From Alphaproteobacteria bacterium (GTDB lineage Bacteria > Pseudomonadota > Alphaproteobacteria > GCA-2731375), in contig JAJFGG010000121.1 of assembly GCA_021776235.1 (NCBI GenBank), positions 18,318 through 82,317 of the forward strand: a stretch of DNA of 64,000 bases, written 5' to 3'. A program made the position numbers and the translations under genes. The notes below the pieces were generated by a model. That model did not search any database and had not been told where the DNA came from. It saw nothing but the letters and a program-made list of their open reading frames with translations. This document shows, in pieces, positions 35,440-43,981 of this stretch (position 1 is the first letter of the stretch; each line of letters opens with the position of its first letter).

Positions 35440-36316
35440 CCCCTGCGGCTTCATCATGATCGGCCGGCAATAAATTCGCGACCCGGCGGGCCTCTTCCGC
35501 AAACGGATAGTCGATGAGCTGGCCTTTGAAGGTCAGCGCCCCCCGGCCCGATGCAACCGCCTGATCATAAGCTTCAACGATGGCTTTGGCTTGTTCGATC
35601 TCCGCCCGCGTTGGACTGAAAGCCCTGTTACAGGCATCGACCTGACTGGGGTGTATGCAGCTCTTGCCGGCAAAGCCGCAGGCTCTGGCTTCCGCCGCCC
35701 AGGCCGCGAAGCCTGATAAATCGGCAATGTCCGTGAAGGCGCTGTCGTAGGCGGCAATGCCAGCCTCCCGTGCGGCGCCGACCAACGCCGACCAGGCCGG
35801 CATCAGCCGCGCCGGGCTGGCGGTCATGCCCATGGAAATGGCGAAATCACCAACGCCGAACTGCAGACCCGCCAGGCGGTGATGTGCGCCTGCAATCTCG
35901 GCCACCCGCCGTACGCCGGCGGGACTTTCGATGGTGGCAAGGATGCCTACCGGGCGGTCGAAATTCCACTGCCGTTCCATGTGATCCAGAATGTCCGCAC
36001 AGAGCAAAATGTCATTGGGATCTTCGACCTTGGGCACATTCACCATCTGCAGACCTGGGCGGACGACGGCCAACATATCCTCGATCATCACGCCGCTTGC
36101 ACGGCTATTGAGGCGGACAACAACCTCTGCCCCGGCGGCCTGTCCCTGCTGGTCAAGGAAGTCGCACACCAATTGGCGTGCGGTGGCTCTTTCCCCGGCG
36201 GGGAGCGCGTCTTCAAGGTCGATGGATACGGCATCGGCGCCCGATGCCAGCGCCTTTGCAAACAACTCCGGCCGATTGCCGGGGACGAATAGCTTGCTTC
36301 GATACCAGTGCGTCAT
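35423..36316 (-). CDS. CitE/HpcH-family CoA ester lyase
   Basis: A 297-residue TIM-barrel lyase: YRSKLFVPGNRPELFAKAL, GADAVSIDLEDALPAGER (metal-binding Glu/Asp), VRLNSRASG, VGILATIESPAGV, GVGDFAIS and GKSCIHPSQVDACNRAF. The family cleaves citramalyl-, malyl- or beta-methylmalyl-CoA-type thioesters. With the CoA-transferase and isochorismatase-like hydrolase that overlap downstream, it forms a compact unit for activating and splitting a hydroxy acid. I use the ATG at 36316; an upstream GTG at 36340 is in frame. The ribosome site is weak. Confidence 0.88.
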   Translation of the reverse strand: MTHWYRSKLFVPGNRPELFAKALASGADAVSIDLEDALPAGERATARQLVCDFLDQQGQAAGAEVVVRLNSRASGVMIEDMLAVVRPGLQMVNVPKVEDPNDILLCADILDHMERQWNFDRPVGILATIESPAGVRRVAEIAGAHHRLAGLQFGVGDFAISMGMTASPARLMPAWSALVGAAREAGIAAYDSAFTDIADLSGFAAWAAEARACGFAGKSCIHPSQVDACNRAFSPTRAEIEQAKAIVEAYDQAVASGRGALTFKGQLIDYPFAEEARRVANLLPADHDEAAGDDSGQ

Positions 36317-36479
36317 ATTGGAATGTCCATGTAGTACCACCTTGCAATGATCCTAAACGATAGATTGCGGAATCAGCGAGCGCGGTACCAGCCATGTTTT
36401 AGTATTTCCGGAATTTGGGGTGCGGGGGCGGAAAAACACGTCCCCGAAACAATAAGCTGATGTGTAGCCAGATAGCGAA

Positions 36480-36515
36480 TATTCAAGAAGAAAGACCTGA
36501 ACCAAACCCTCCCTA
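36480..36515. repeat. Dispersed RAYT-type repeat, partial copy
   Basis: ATTCAAGAAGAAAGACCTGA at about 36481-36500, followed by CCAAACCCTCCC, matches the right half of the repeat at 31573-31600 nearly base for base. Just upstream GTGTAGCCAGAT resembles, in inverted form, the ATCTGGCTACA of the copy at 38240. It lies between the CitE-like gene and the acyl-CoA ligase. Confidence 0.6.
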
Positions 36516-36532
36516 CCCGCTAATGTTATCGG

Positions 36533-38083
36533 TCATAAGATGCGGCTTTGCCGGTCACCCCAGTACCGGTCGCGCAGAACACGCTTGTAGAGCTTGCCCG
36601 TCGGCAGGCGCGGCAGTTCGTCGATGAAGTCGATGGAGCGCGGGCATTTCATCGACGCCAGATGTTCATGGCAGAATTGCATAAGTTCATGCGCCAACTC
36701 GTCGCCCGGCGTCTCTGCCGGCATGGCCTGCACCACCGCCTTGACCTCGTCGCCGAAGTCCTCGTTGGGTACGCCGAAGACGGCGGCGTCCATCACCTTT
36801 GGATGGGTGATCAGCAGGTTTTCGCATTCCTGGGGGTAGATGTTGACGCCGCCGGAGATGATCATGAAGGTGGCCCGGTCGGTCAGGTAGAGATAACCCT
36901 CCTCATCCACATAACCCATGTCGCCGACCGTGCTCATGCTGCGGTCGGGGGAATAGGCTTCCGCCGTGCGTTCGGCGTCGTTGAAATATTCGAATGCGCT
37001 GGCGTTGACGAACCAGACGGTACCGGGCGTGCCCGTTGGGCAGGGCTGCATCTCATCGTCGAGAATATGCATTTCGCCAAATTTCACCTGGCCGACGGTG
37101 CCCGGGTGGGCCAGCCATTCCGCGCTGTCGCAGTAGGTCAGGCCCTGGGCCTCGGTGGCGCCGTAATATTCTTCGATGACCGGCCCCCACCACTCGATCA
37201 TCTGTTGCTTGACGGGCGCCGGACAGGGCGCCGCCCCGTGCACCACAACCTCCAATGACGAAACGTCATAAGCCTTGCGCACCGCTTCGGGCAGCTTCAG
37301 CATGCGCGAGAACATGGTCGGCACCAACTGGCTGTCGGTGATGCGGTGCTTCTCGATCAGGGACAGGTAGAGCTCCGCGTCGAAGCGCTCCATGATGACC
37401 GTGGTGCCGCCGACGCGGATGGTGAAGTTGAGGGCCACGTGGGGCGCCGAATGATAAAGCGGCGCCGGCAGGAGAAGGATCATGCCCTCGCGGCAATGCC
37501 ACAGCTGCATCAGGAACTGATAGACCGGCAGGGGGTCGTCGGGCGCGTTTTCGGGCAGCGGGCGCAGGATGCCCTTGGGCTGACCCGTGGTGCCCGAGGA
37601 ATAGAGCATGGCATTGCCGAGGCTTTCGTCGGCGATCGGGGTGTCGGGAAAACCCGCCGTGGCCTCGTCCAGGCTGACCACCTTGCCGCCGTCGCCCGGC
37701 CCATCGACGACGATGCACAACTGAACGTTGGGACAATGGGCCAGCGCGGCCAGCGCCACCTCGCGGCGGTACTGGGAGGTGATCAGCACCTGGCTTTCGG
37801 AATTGTTGACGATATAGGCCAGTTCCTCCGCCGTCAGGTAGGAGTTGACGCAGGTGTAATAGTGCCCGGCGCGTTCGCCCGCGCCGCAGCATTCCATATA
37901 GCGGACGTTGTTTTCCATGAAAATAGCGTAGTGATCGAGCCGCTGCAGACCCCGTGCGCGCAGCAGATGTGCCAACCTGTTGCAGCGCGCCTCGTACTCA
38001 CCATAGGTCACAACCTCGCCGCTCTCGGCCATGATGAAGGCCGGCCTGTCTGGATACTGCGCGGCATATTTACCTGGATACAT
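36533..38083 (-). CDS. Acyl-CoA synthetase (AMP-forming)
   Basis: A 516-residue ANL-superfamily ligase that activates a carboxylic acid to its CoA thioester via the acyl-adenylate. Motifs: P-loop AMLYSSGTTGQPKGILRP, VVVHGAAPCP, EYYGATEAQGLTYCD, DMGYVDEEGYLYLTDR, MIISGGVNIYPQECENLL and the C-terminal catalytic Lys in LPTGKLYKRVLRD. Chain length specificity cannot be predicted. A GGGAGG lies about 13 bases before the ATG. It is separated from the CitE-like operon by about 200 bases with a repeat copy. Confidence 0.92.
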   Translation of the reverse strand: MYPGKYAAQYPDRPAFIMAESGEVVTYGEYEARCNRLAHLLRARGLQRLDHYAIFMENNVRYMECCGAGERAGHYYTCVNSYLTAEELAYIVNNSESQVLITSQYRREVALAALAHCPNVQLCIVVDGPGDGGKVVSLDEATAGFPDTPIADESLGNAMLYSSGTTGQPKGILRPLPENAPDDPLPVYQFLMQLWHCREGMILLLPAPLYHSAPHVALNFTIRVGGTTVIMERFDAELYLSLIEKHRITDSQLVPTMFSRMLKLPEAVRKAYDVSSLEVVVHGAAPCPAPVKQQMIEWWGPVIEEYYGATEAQGLTYCDSAEWLAHPGTVGQVKFGEMHILDDEMQPCPTGTPGTVWFVNASAFEYFNDAERTAEAYSPDRSMSTVGDMGYVDEEGYLYLTDRATFMIISGGVNIYPQECENLLITHPKVMDAAVFGVPNEDFGDEVKAVVQAMPAETPGDELAHELMQFCHEHLASMKCPRSIDFIDELPRLPTGKLYKRVLRDRYWGDRQSRIL

Positions 38084-38404
38084 TGTCGTCTACGCCTCCC
38101 AGAGTTTTGCTGCCTATTCCGGCAAATGTTATCGGCACAGTTGTTGTCCGTCCATGACGGTTGATCGGGCCGTCGATACCGCCAGGAAACTAGGTTTGAT
38201 GGAATGGCAAAGGGTCGGGACCGTCTTCCTAAAAATGCGGCATCTGGCTACAGAGAAATTTACTCGGAATTTCAAGAAAAATGACCTGACCCCGGCCCCT
38301 CGCGCCAGCACGCCACTACCAGTTTGCGTTTTTTGCTACCCATTGCGCGGGAGTATCGAAATTTCTTCTTATGGTGCATCGACAGGCCTGTTGGCTGTTG
38401 GTTC
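38084..38404. other. Intergenic region holding a dispersed repeat copy
   Basis: About 320 bases between the ligase gene and the XRE regulator gene. It carries a repeat copy at 38238-38292. The rest shows only short random frames on both strands; no RNA or gene was recognised. Confidence 0.4.
38238..38292. repeat. Dispersed RAYT-type repeat, copy
   Basis: GCGGCATCTGGCTACAGAGA followed by AATTTACTCGGAATTTCAAG, AAAAATGACCTGACCCC matches 31541-31595 over almost the whole length with a few substitutions. The left arm of the inverted repeat seen at 31525 is missing here, and no transposase fragment follows. Confidence 0.65.
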
Positions 38405-38824
38405 TCAGCCAGCATTATTTACCTGCACTTCGGCTATTGCGTTCTCAATCGACCTATAGACGCGAACGGCATCGACGAACGGCATTGCAACATTCAGAAC
38501 CAAGCGTACATTTTTCTCATCCAAGGGGACCATCTGAAGACCGCCATCAAATATCATGTGTGATGCGCCCTCATTGATGTCAGAATTTATTTCGGCTATT
38601 GGGCTATTGGCTGTTACATTCGCCACTCGCTGGGCAAAATCATCGGGACTAATTTCTAATGCCTTGATTATTCTTGCTTGCGCAACAGAACCAAAAGGTG
38701 CGTCATCGCGAAGAATTCGCGAAATATAGGTGTTACTACATTCGGCCTTCCTTGCTAAGCCGCTCTGATTTAGGCCTTTTTCTACCAACAAGGATTTCAA
38801 CACCGTCAATTCCGGTTTTTGCAT
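38405..38824 (-). CDS. XRE-like helix-turn-helix regulator
   Basis: A 139-residue protein with an N-terminal lambda-repressor-like HTH: LKSLLVEKGLNQSGLARKAE then CSNTYISRILRDDAPFGSVA, the recognition helix spanning NTYISRIL. The C-terminal 60 residues (about 80-139) have no recognisable domain and may serve dimerisation. It is divergent from the GIY-YIG gene, and the shared spacer carries two CACTTTAA copies ten bases apart, suiting autoregulation and control of that gene. GC is low relative to the metabolic genes. Confidence 0.75.
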   Translation of the reverse strand: MQKPELTVLKSLLVEKGLNQSGLARKAECSNTYISRILRDDAPFGSVAQARIIKALEISPDDFAQRVANVTANSPIAEINSDINEGASHMIFDGGLQMVPLDEKNVRLVLNVAMPFVDAVRVYRSIENAIAEVQVNNAG

Positions 38825-38871
38825 TCAAGTTCTCCCACGGGGTCATATTTAGTTCTAATTGCAGTTTATTA

Positions 38872-38889
38872 CACTTTAATGCACTTTAA
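38872..38889. promoter_or_regulatory. Tandem CACTTTAA sites in divergent spacer
   Basis: CACTTTAA occurs at 38872-38879 and 38882-38889, one helical turn apart, in the 115-base spacer between the XRE regulator and the GIY-YIG gene. Two same-face half sites are what a dimeric HTH repressor would need. Assignment to the XRE protein is inference. Confidence 0.4.
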
Positions 38890-38939
38890 ATCAAGGCCCA
38901 TGAAAGGGTAGCGCCCGCTTTTTCCATGGAGGTGGCCAA

Positions 38940-39854
38940 ATGACAGCTAACGCTCAGGGCCGTTCGCTTGAACTGTTTTTCATCGACGGCAAACCGGACG
39001 GAATGCTGACGGCGGAGGTTTTTAATTGGACCGGTCATGTGTTGATGACGCCGCGGGTGCAGTTGAGCAAGGCACTGCAACGGGCAGAGGCAGGCTTTAC
39101 CGGTGTCTATTTATTGTTGGGTGAGGATGAAGGCGAACCACTTGCCTATATCGGCGAAGGGGAAAATATCGCCAGACGGATCAAAAGCCATGACATCCAG
39201 AAGGATTGGTGGACCACGGTGGTCCTGATTACTTCTGCCGCCAATAACCTGCACAAGGCTCATGTGCAATATCTGGAAGCGCGACTGGTAGAGGAATCCC
39301 GCGCCGCCGCCCGCGTGCCATTGGAAAACAGCACTACGCCATCACGCCCCTCCCTGCCGGAAGCGGCACAAGCAAATATGGAGGCATTTCTTGATTATCT
39401 GCTGATGGTGTTGCCCGCCCTTCGTGTTGATATGTTTCTAAGGAATACCCGACCGCAAGCCACGAAAATCGATGTCGGTGCGGCAACGCAATCAGCACCG
39501 GTCTTTGAAATGACCCTGAAGAAAGAAGCAATCCATGCCACCGCCACATTGCAAGATGGAGAATTCATTGTTCAAGCCGGATCAATGGCGCGTAATGAAT
39601 GGGTTGGAAGCCGTGCGGAAAAAACCTCTTATTGGAAGTTGTTTCACGAATTAGTGGCCCAAGGCGTTTTGATCGAACAAGGCAAGCACCGTGTCTTTAC
39701 TGAGAACTACGCCTTCTCAAGCACCAGCGCCGCCGGTGCTGTCATCAACGGGAGGTCTACCAACGGTCCAAAATACTGGATGGTGCAAGGCACGGGCCAA
39801 AACTATAGAAATTGGGAAGCCGAAAAACTTGCCCTTGAACAGGAAGGCGAGTGA
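38940..39854 (+). CDS. GIY-YIG nuclease with DUF4357 domain
   Basis: A 304-residue protein. The N-terminal GIY-YIG nuclease core is visible as TGVYLLLGEDEGEPLAYIGE then GENIARRIKSHD, where GVY and YIG are the motif strands and the Arg of IARRI is catalytic. The C-terminal part (about 255-300: NYAFSSTSAAGAVINGRSTN and GQNYRNWE) is a DUF4357 domain. Such proteins accompany restriction-modification or mobile loci. GGAGGTGG lies just upstream of the ATG at 38940. It is divergent from an XRE regulator and its stop overlaps a tiny downstream frame (TGATG). Confidence 0.83.
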   Translation: MTANAQGRSLELFFIDGKPDGMLTAEVFNWTGHVLMTPRVQLSKALQRAEAGFTGVYLLLGEDEGEPLAYIGEGENIARRIKSHDIQKDWWTTVVLITSAANNLHKAHVQYLEARLVEESRAAARVPLENSTTPSRPSLPEAAQANMEAFLDYLLMVLPALRVDMFLRNTRPQATKIDVGAATQSAPVFEMTLKKEAIHATATLQDGEFIVQAGSMARNEWVGSRAEKTSYWKLFHELVAQGVLIEQGKHRVFTENYAFSSTSAAGAVINGRSTNGPKYWMVQGTGQNYRNWEAEKLALEQEGE

Positions 39855-39934
39855 TGACGCGCTATCAATTGCATTTCAAATCGTATGGAAGAGAGGCCCA
39901 TCCTTCTGTTCCTTCTCATTGGGAAGTTTGGTAA
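39854..39934 (+). pseudogene. Very short frame coupled to the GIY-YIG gene; possible gene stump
   Basis: An ATG at 39854 overlaps the GIY-YIG stop as TGATG and encodes 26 residues, MTRYQLHFKSYGREAHPSVP and so on, ending at a TAA at 39932-39934. The tight coupling suggests this was the start of a second operon gene that has been truncated before 40056. I see no similarity that would name it, and chance cannot be excluded. Confidence 0.25.
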
Positions 39935-40056
39935 TTACGGTGTAACTACGGGAAAAGCGGACGCGAAACTCAAATCTCATCCCCGTTTTGGGCCGTCCCC
40001 ATGGTCGGTACTGCAGCGCTCGCCGCCGCCAGCGACTATGGTTTCGATATCAACGA

Positions 40057-41781
40057 TTAATCGCTGCCCGGTTCAAATCCGTAATACCGGCTTAGATATT
40101 CCGCACTGAACTTGCCGCTGCGATGGTCCGCGGCCAGGGCGTCGGCGTCGCGTTCGCCGGGCGGGCCATAGCCCCCTGCCCCCGGTGTTTCGATCACCAG
40201 GGCATCCTGGGGCCCGACGGCGACATGGTTCGGCTTGTCGGGCAGGGTTTCGTCGTTGTGGCCGGGGCCCTGGATGGAAAAGCGCCCGGTGCCGCCCGGA
40301 TGGCCGCCGAAGATGCCCCAGGGCTGATGGGCAAAGCGTTCGCCCATGCCGGAGAATATTGTTTCATGCCCCATGGGCCGCACTACCCGGCGGATGCCCA
40401 GGCCGCCGCGGTATTTGCCGGCGCCGCCGGAATCCTCGATCAGGCCGTAACTTTCCACCAACAAGGGATATTCCGCCTCGATCGCCTCCACCGGCAGGTT
40501 GGAGGTGTTGGTGATATGGACCTGCACGCCGTCCTTGCCGTCCTTGGTGAAGCGCCCGCCGAAGCCGCCGCCCAGGGTTTCCAGATAGACGTAAGGCCGG
40601 TCGTAGCGGGGGTCGTGGCCAAAGAACACCGCCGTCACATTGGCGCCGTTGGCCGCACCCACGGCCTGTTCCGGCAGGGCCTGGGCCAGGGCGCCGATCA
40701 GCACATCGACGATGCGCTGGGAGGTATTGGCCCGGCCGGCGACCGCCGCCGGATGCACCGCGTTGACCAGGGTGCCCAGGGGGGCGCTGATCTCCACCGC
40801 GCGGATCAGCCCGTGGTTGTTGGGCAGATCCGGGTCCAGCATGGCCTTCAGCACATAATAAACCGCCGATTGGGTGGCGTTGAAGGTCAGGTTGAAGTTG
40901 CCCTTCATTTGCGGCCCCGTGCCGGCGAAATCGAAGTTTATATTTTCGCCTTCCACATCGATCCGCACCGAAATCGGAATATCGACGGTGCCCATGCCGT
41001 CATTGTCCAGCAGATCGATAAATTCATAGCGGCCGTCGGGAATAGAGGCGATGCCGTTCCGCAGGCGGGCCTCGGTGCGGTCCATGATGGCAGCGAAGGA
41101 GCGCGTCAGCAGGGCCGGTTCGTAACGCCGGGATAGCTCCACCACACGCCGCGCGCCCAGACGGCAGGCCGCGACCTGGGCAAAATAGTCGCCCCGGCGT
41201 TCGTGGGGCACCCGCACGTTCAACAGCAACAGATCGAAGACGTCCTGAACCAACTCGCCCGCCGCGAACAGGCGCACCAGGGGGATACGCAGCCCCTCCT
41301 GATAGATTTCCGACATGCCGCCGGCCATGCTGCCGGGGGTCATGCCGCCGATATCGGCGTGGTGCGCGATGTTGCAGACAAAACCCAGAAGTTGGCCATC
41401 GACGAAGCAGGGCATGGCCAGGTTGACGTCCGGCAAATGGGTGCCGCCGGCCACATAGGGGTCATTGGCTACGAAAATGTCGCCGTCCACCATGTCCTCG
41501 ACCCGGTATTTCTCCAGCAACCGTTCCATCATGCCCAGCATGGAGGCGAGATGAATGGGCAGGGAATTTTCCGCCTGCACCACCAGGCGGCCCCGGGCGT
41601 CCGTCAGGGCCGTCGAATGGTCCCGGCGTTCCTTGATATTGGTGGAGTAGGCCGCCTTGGTCAGGGCGATGTACGTTTCGTCGGTGATGGAACGCAGGCT
41701 GTTGCGCAGGATTTCCAGGGTGATGGGATCGGGCTCTTGCGCGGGATCCATAGCGCCAGCATTTCCAGGTGCTTCAGCCAT
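40057..41781 (-). CDS. hyuB: Hydantoinase/oxoprolinase subunit B, second copy
   Basis: A 574-residue B subunit. Landmarks are DPITLEILRNSLRSITDE, DIFVANDPYVAGGTHLPDVN, NIAHHADIGGMTPGSM, LTFNATQSAVYYVLKAML, TLGGGFGGRFTKDGKDGVQV and EDSGGAGKYRGGLGIRR. The ATG at 41781 overlaps the A-subunit stop by eight bases. Together they form an ATP-dependent cyclic amidase or related enzyme. It differs considerably from the HyuB at 28897. Downstream of a TRAP transporter, which may import the substrate. Confidence 0.92.
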   Translation of the reverse strand: MAEAPGNAGAMDPAQEPDPITLEILRNSLRSITDETYIALTKAAYSTNIKERRDHSTALTDARGRLVVQAENSLPIHLASMLGMMERLLEKYRVEDMVDGDIFVANDPYVAGGTHLPDVNLAMPCFVDGQLLGFVCNIAHHADIGGMTPGSMAGGMSEIYQEGLRIPLVRLFAAGELVQDVFDLLLLNVRVPHERRGDYFAQVAACRLGARRVVELSRRYEPALLTRSFAAIMDRTEARLRNGIASIPDGRYEFIDLLDNDGMGTVDIPISVRIDVEGENINFDFAGTGPQMKGNFNLTFNATQSAVYYVLKAMLDPDLPNNHGLIRAVEISAPLGTLVNAVHPAAVAGRANTSQRIVDVLIGALAQALPEQAVGAANGANVTAVFFGHDPRYDRPYVYLETLGGGFGGRFTKDGKDGVQVHITNTSNLPVEAIEAEYPLLVESYGLIEDSGGAGKYRGGLGIRRVVRPMGHETIFSGMGERFAHQPWGIFGGHPGGTGRFSIQGPGHNDETLPDKPNHVAVGPQDALVIETPGAGGYGPPGERDADALAADHRSGKFSAEYLSRYYGFEPGSD

Positions 41782-43831
41782 GGGCCAACTCCACAAACAA
41801 ATTTCCCGCCGCATCCACGCGGCAATGGTCGCCAGGGCCGAGCAGAGTGGTCGCATCCAATTGCTCGATCACCGCCGGGCCGTCAAGCTCCTGGCCCGGC
41901 AGCAGCCTATCCCGGTCGTAAACCGGGGTCTCCAGGAACGTCTCGCCATCGAACCAGACAGCGCGGTGGTGTTCCGCCACGGCGTCCGTGGCGTCATGGG
42001 CCACGGCCGGGCCGGCGCCTTCGCCAGGGCCCGGCAAACGGCCGATTGCCGTGACGCGGAGGTTCACGACTTCGACCGGATCCTCCGGATTGTGATAGCC
42101 ATAGTTGCGTTCATGGGCGGCAAAGAACTTTTCCCGTAGCGCGGACAGCTCTGGCCCCTGGGCCTCCCCTGGGTCCAGTTCCACCTGCAGCTCGTAATTC
42201 TGCCCGATATAGCGCATATCGAGACTGTAGACGGCATCCTGCGCGCCGGGGCCGATGTCGGCGGAATCGAACCAGGCCGCGGCCTGTTCTGCCAGATTTT
42301 CCAGATTGCCCTCGATAGCCGCCATTGCCGCCTGCGACAATGGCGTGACGCGGCTGATCACAAAGCTTTCCCGCAGGTCGGAAACCACCAGCCCGCGGGC
42401 GCAAAGAATACCCGGGGCGGGCGGCACCAGCAGGCGCGAGATGCCCAGGGCCCGCCCTACGTCGGCCGCATGCAGCGGGCCGGCACCGCCAAACGGCAAC
42501 AGTACGAAATCCCGTGGATCGTGCCCGCGTTCGACCGAGATGGTGCGGATCGCGCGCACCATATTGGCCACGACAATACCCAGAATGCCATGGGCCGTGC
42601 GTTCAATGCTCATGCCCAGGCGTTCGGCGGCAGGGGCAAGCGAGGCCCGGGCCGCATCCTCGCGCAGGGCCATGCCGCCGCCCAACAGGCCCTGGGGCGA
42701 CAGCCGTCCCAGGACCAGATTGGCATCGGAAACCGTCGGCTCGGTGCCGCCCTGGCCATAGCAGGCCGGGCCCGGTACGGCGCCGGCGCTTTGCGGCCCC
42801 ACTTTCATCAGACCATCGCGCTCGAACCAGGCGATGGAGCCGCCGCCGGCGCCGACTGCATTAACATCGACGCTGGCCAGGCGCACCGGATAACCTTCGA
42901 TCCACCGGTCATAGGCGACATCGGCGGCCAGGTCGCGGATCAGACAGACGTCAGCAGAGGTGCCGCCCATATCCAGGGTGATGACGTTTGGCATATGGGC
43001 GGCGCGGGCCGTATCAATGGCCCCGACCACGCCGGCCGCCGGTCCGGACAGGGCCGTGCGAATGGGCAGTTGGCGCGCCCGCGCCGGAGTCATCAGCCCG
43101 CCGGCCGATTGGTTGATGCCCAGGGTCGCATTGGGCATCAGTTGGCTGACCTGATCCTCGAACTGGCTCAGATAGCTGCCCATGACCGGCTGCAGGTAGG
43201 CATTCAGCACCGTGGTCGAGAGGCGTTCGTATTCGCGGAATTCCGGCTGCACCTCGGACGAAATGGAAATGTGCAGATCCGGCAGGGCCTGCTGCAGGCG
43301 CTGGCGCAACTGTTGCTCGTGCGCGGGATTGATAAAGCCGAAAATAAGGCAGACAGCCAGACAATCGGCGCCGCTTTGCGCCACCGCGTCCACCGCCTGT
43401 TCGACCGCATCCTGATCCAGGGCGCGGTACACCGTGCCGTCATAGAGGATGCGCTCGGCCGCTTCAAAGCGGCGCTCCCGCGGCACCAGGGGGCTGGGGT
43501 AATCCTGCTGAAAGCTGAACATGTGGGGGCGGATCTGGCGGCCGATTTCCAACAAATCGCGGAAGCCTTCGGTCACCAGCAAGGCAACCTTGCCGCCGCG
43601 CCGCTGGATCAGCGAATTGGTGGCAACGGTGGTGCCGTGGGAGAGGCGGCTGACGGCGGCGAAATCCACATCAGTGGCCCGGGCCAGTTCGTCCAGCCCC
43701 CGCAGGACGGCGGTGGCGGGATTATCCGGGGTCGACGGCGTCTTGTGGATGCGCAGGGCGCCGCTCTCATCGTCATAAACATGAAAGTCGGTGAAAGTCC
43801 CGCCTACGTCGACACCGATGATCCATGACAT
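41774..43831 (-). CDS. hyuA: Hydantoinase/oxoprolinase subunit A, second copy
   Basis: A 685-residue A subunit starting MSWIIGVDVGGTFTDFHVYD, with SHGTTVATNSLIQRRGGK, VITLDMGGTSADVCLI, VGAGGGSIAWFERDG and the C-terminal AVIEQLDATTLLGPGD. The ASKHA phosphate motifs are intact. Subunit A binds ATP and the cyclic amide. The gene lies 148 bases after dctM on the same strand, separated by palindromes (43881-43905 and 43919-43981), so it may be a distal part of the TRAP operon or have its own promoter. Confidence 0.92.
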   Translation of the reverse strand: MSWIIGVDVGGTFTDFHVYDDESGALRIHKTPSTPDNPATAVLRGLDELARATDVDFAAVSRLSHGTTVATNSLIQRRGGKVALLVTEGFRDLLEIGRQIRPHMFSFQQDYPSPLVPRERRFEAAERILYDGTVYRALDQDAVEQAVDAVAQSGADCLAVCLIFGFINPAHEQQLRQRLQQALPDLHISISSEVQPEFREYERLSTTVLNAYLQPVMGSYLSQFEDQVSQLMPNATLGINQSAGGLMTPARARQLPIRTALSGPAAGVVGAIDTARAAHMPNVITLDMGGTSADVCLIRDLAADVAYDRWIEGYPVRLASVDVNAVGAGGGSIAWFERDGLMKVGPQSAGAVPGPACYGQGGTEPTVSDANLVLGRLSPQGLLGGGMALREDAARASLAPAAERLGMSIERTAHGILGIVVANMVRAIRTISVERGHDPRDFVLLPFGGAGPLHAADVGRALGISRLLVPPAPGILCARGLVVSDLRESFVISRVTPLSQAAMAAIEGNLENLAEQAAAWFDSADIGPGAQDAVYSLDMRYIGQNYELQVELDPGEAQGPELSALREKFFAAHERNYGYHNPEDPVEVVNLRVTAIGRLPGPGEGAGPAVAHDATDAVAEHHRAVWFDGETFLETPVYDRDRLLPGQELDGPAVIEQLDATTLLGPGDHCRVDAAGNLFVELAHG

Positions 43832-43880
43832 CGTTCGATCCGCCTATGCATGACGCACTGAAAAGTAATCGAGCCTGCTA

Positions 43881-43905
43881 GAGCACATTTAATCTAAATG
43901 TGCTC
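43881..43905. terminator. Perfect 11-base palindrome between dctM and hyuA
   Basis: GAGCACATTTA (43881-43891) and TAAATGTGCTC (43895-43905) are exact reverse complements with a 3-base loop. On the minus strand this lies after dctM and before hyuA. It could be a transcript stem-loop or a protein-binding operator; no T tract follows, so termination is unproven. Confidence 0.45.
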
Positions 43906-43918
43906 AGAATCTTTAAGA

Positions 43919-43981
43919 TAGAGCAATTGAACCAATCACTTGGGGCGCGTTAGCGATCCCAATTAATTGAAAATTGCTCTA
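43919..43981. repeat. Second inverted repeat, TAGAGCAATT arms
   Basis: TAGAGCAATT at 43919-43928 pairs with AATTGCTCTA at 43972-43981; the right arm includes the stop codon of dctM. Together with the palindrome at 43881 it makes a structured 100-base spacer. The core AGAGCA also occurs after other genes in the window (13494, 19000). Confidence 0.4.
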
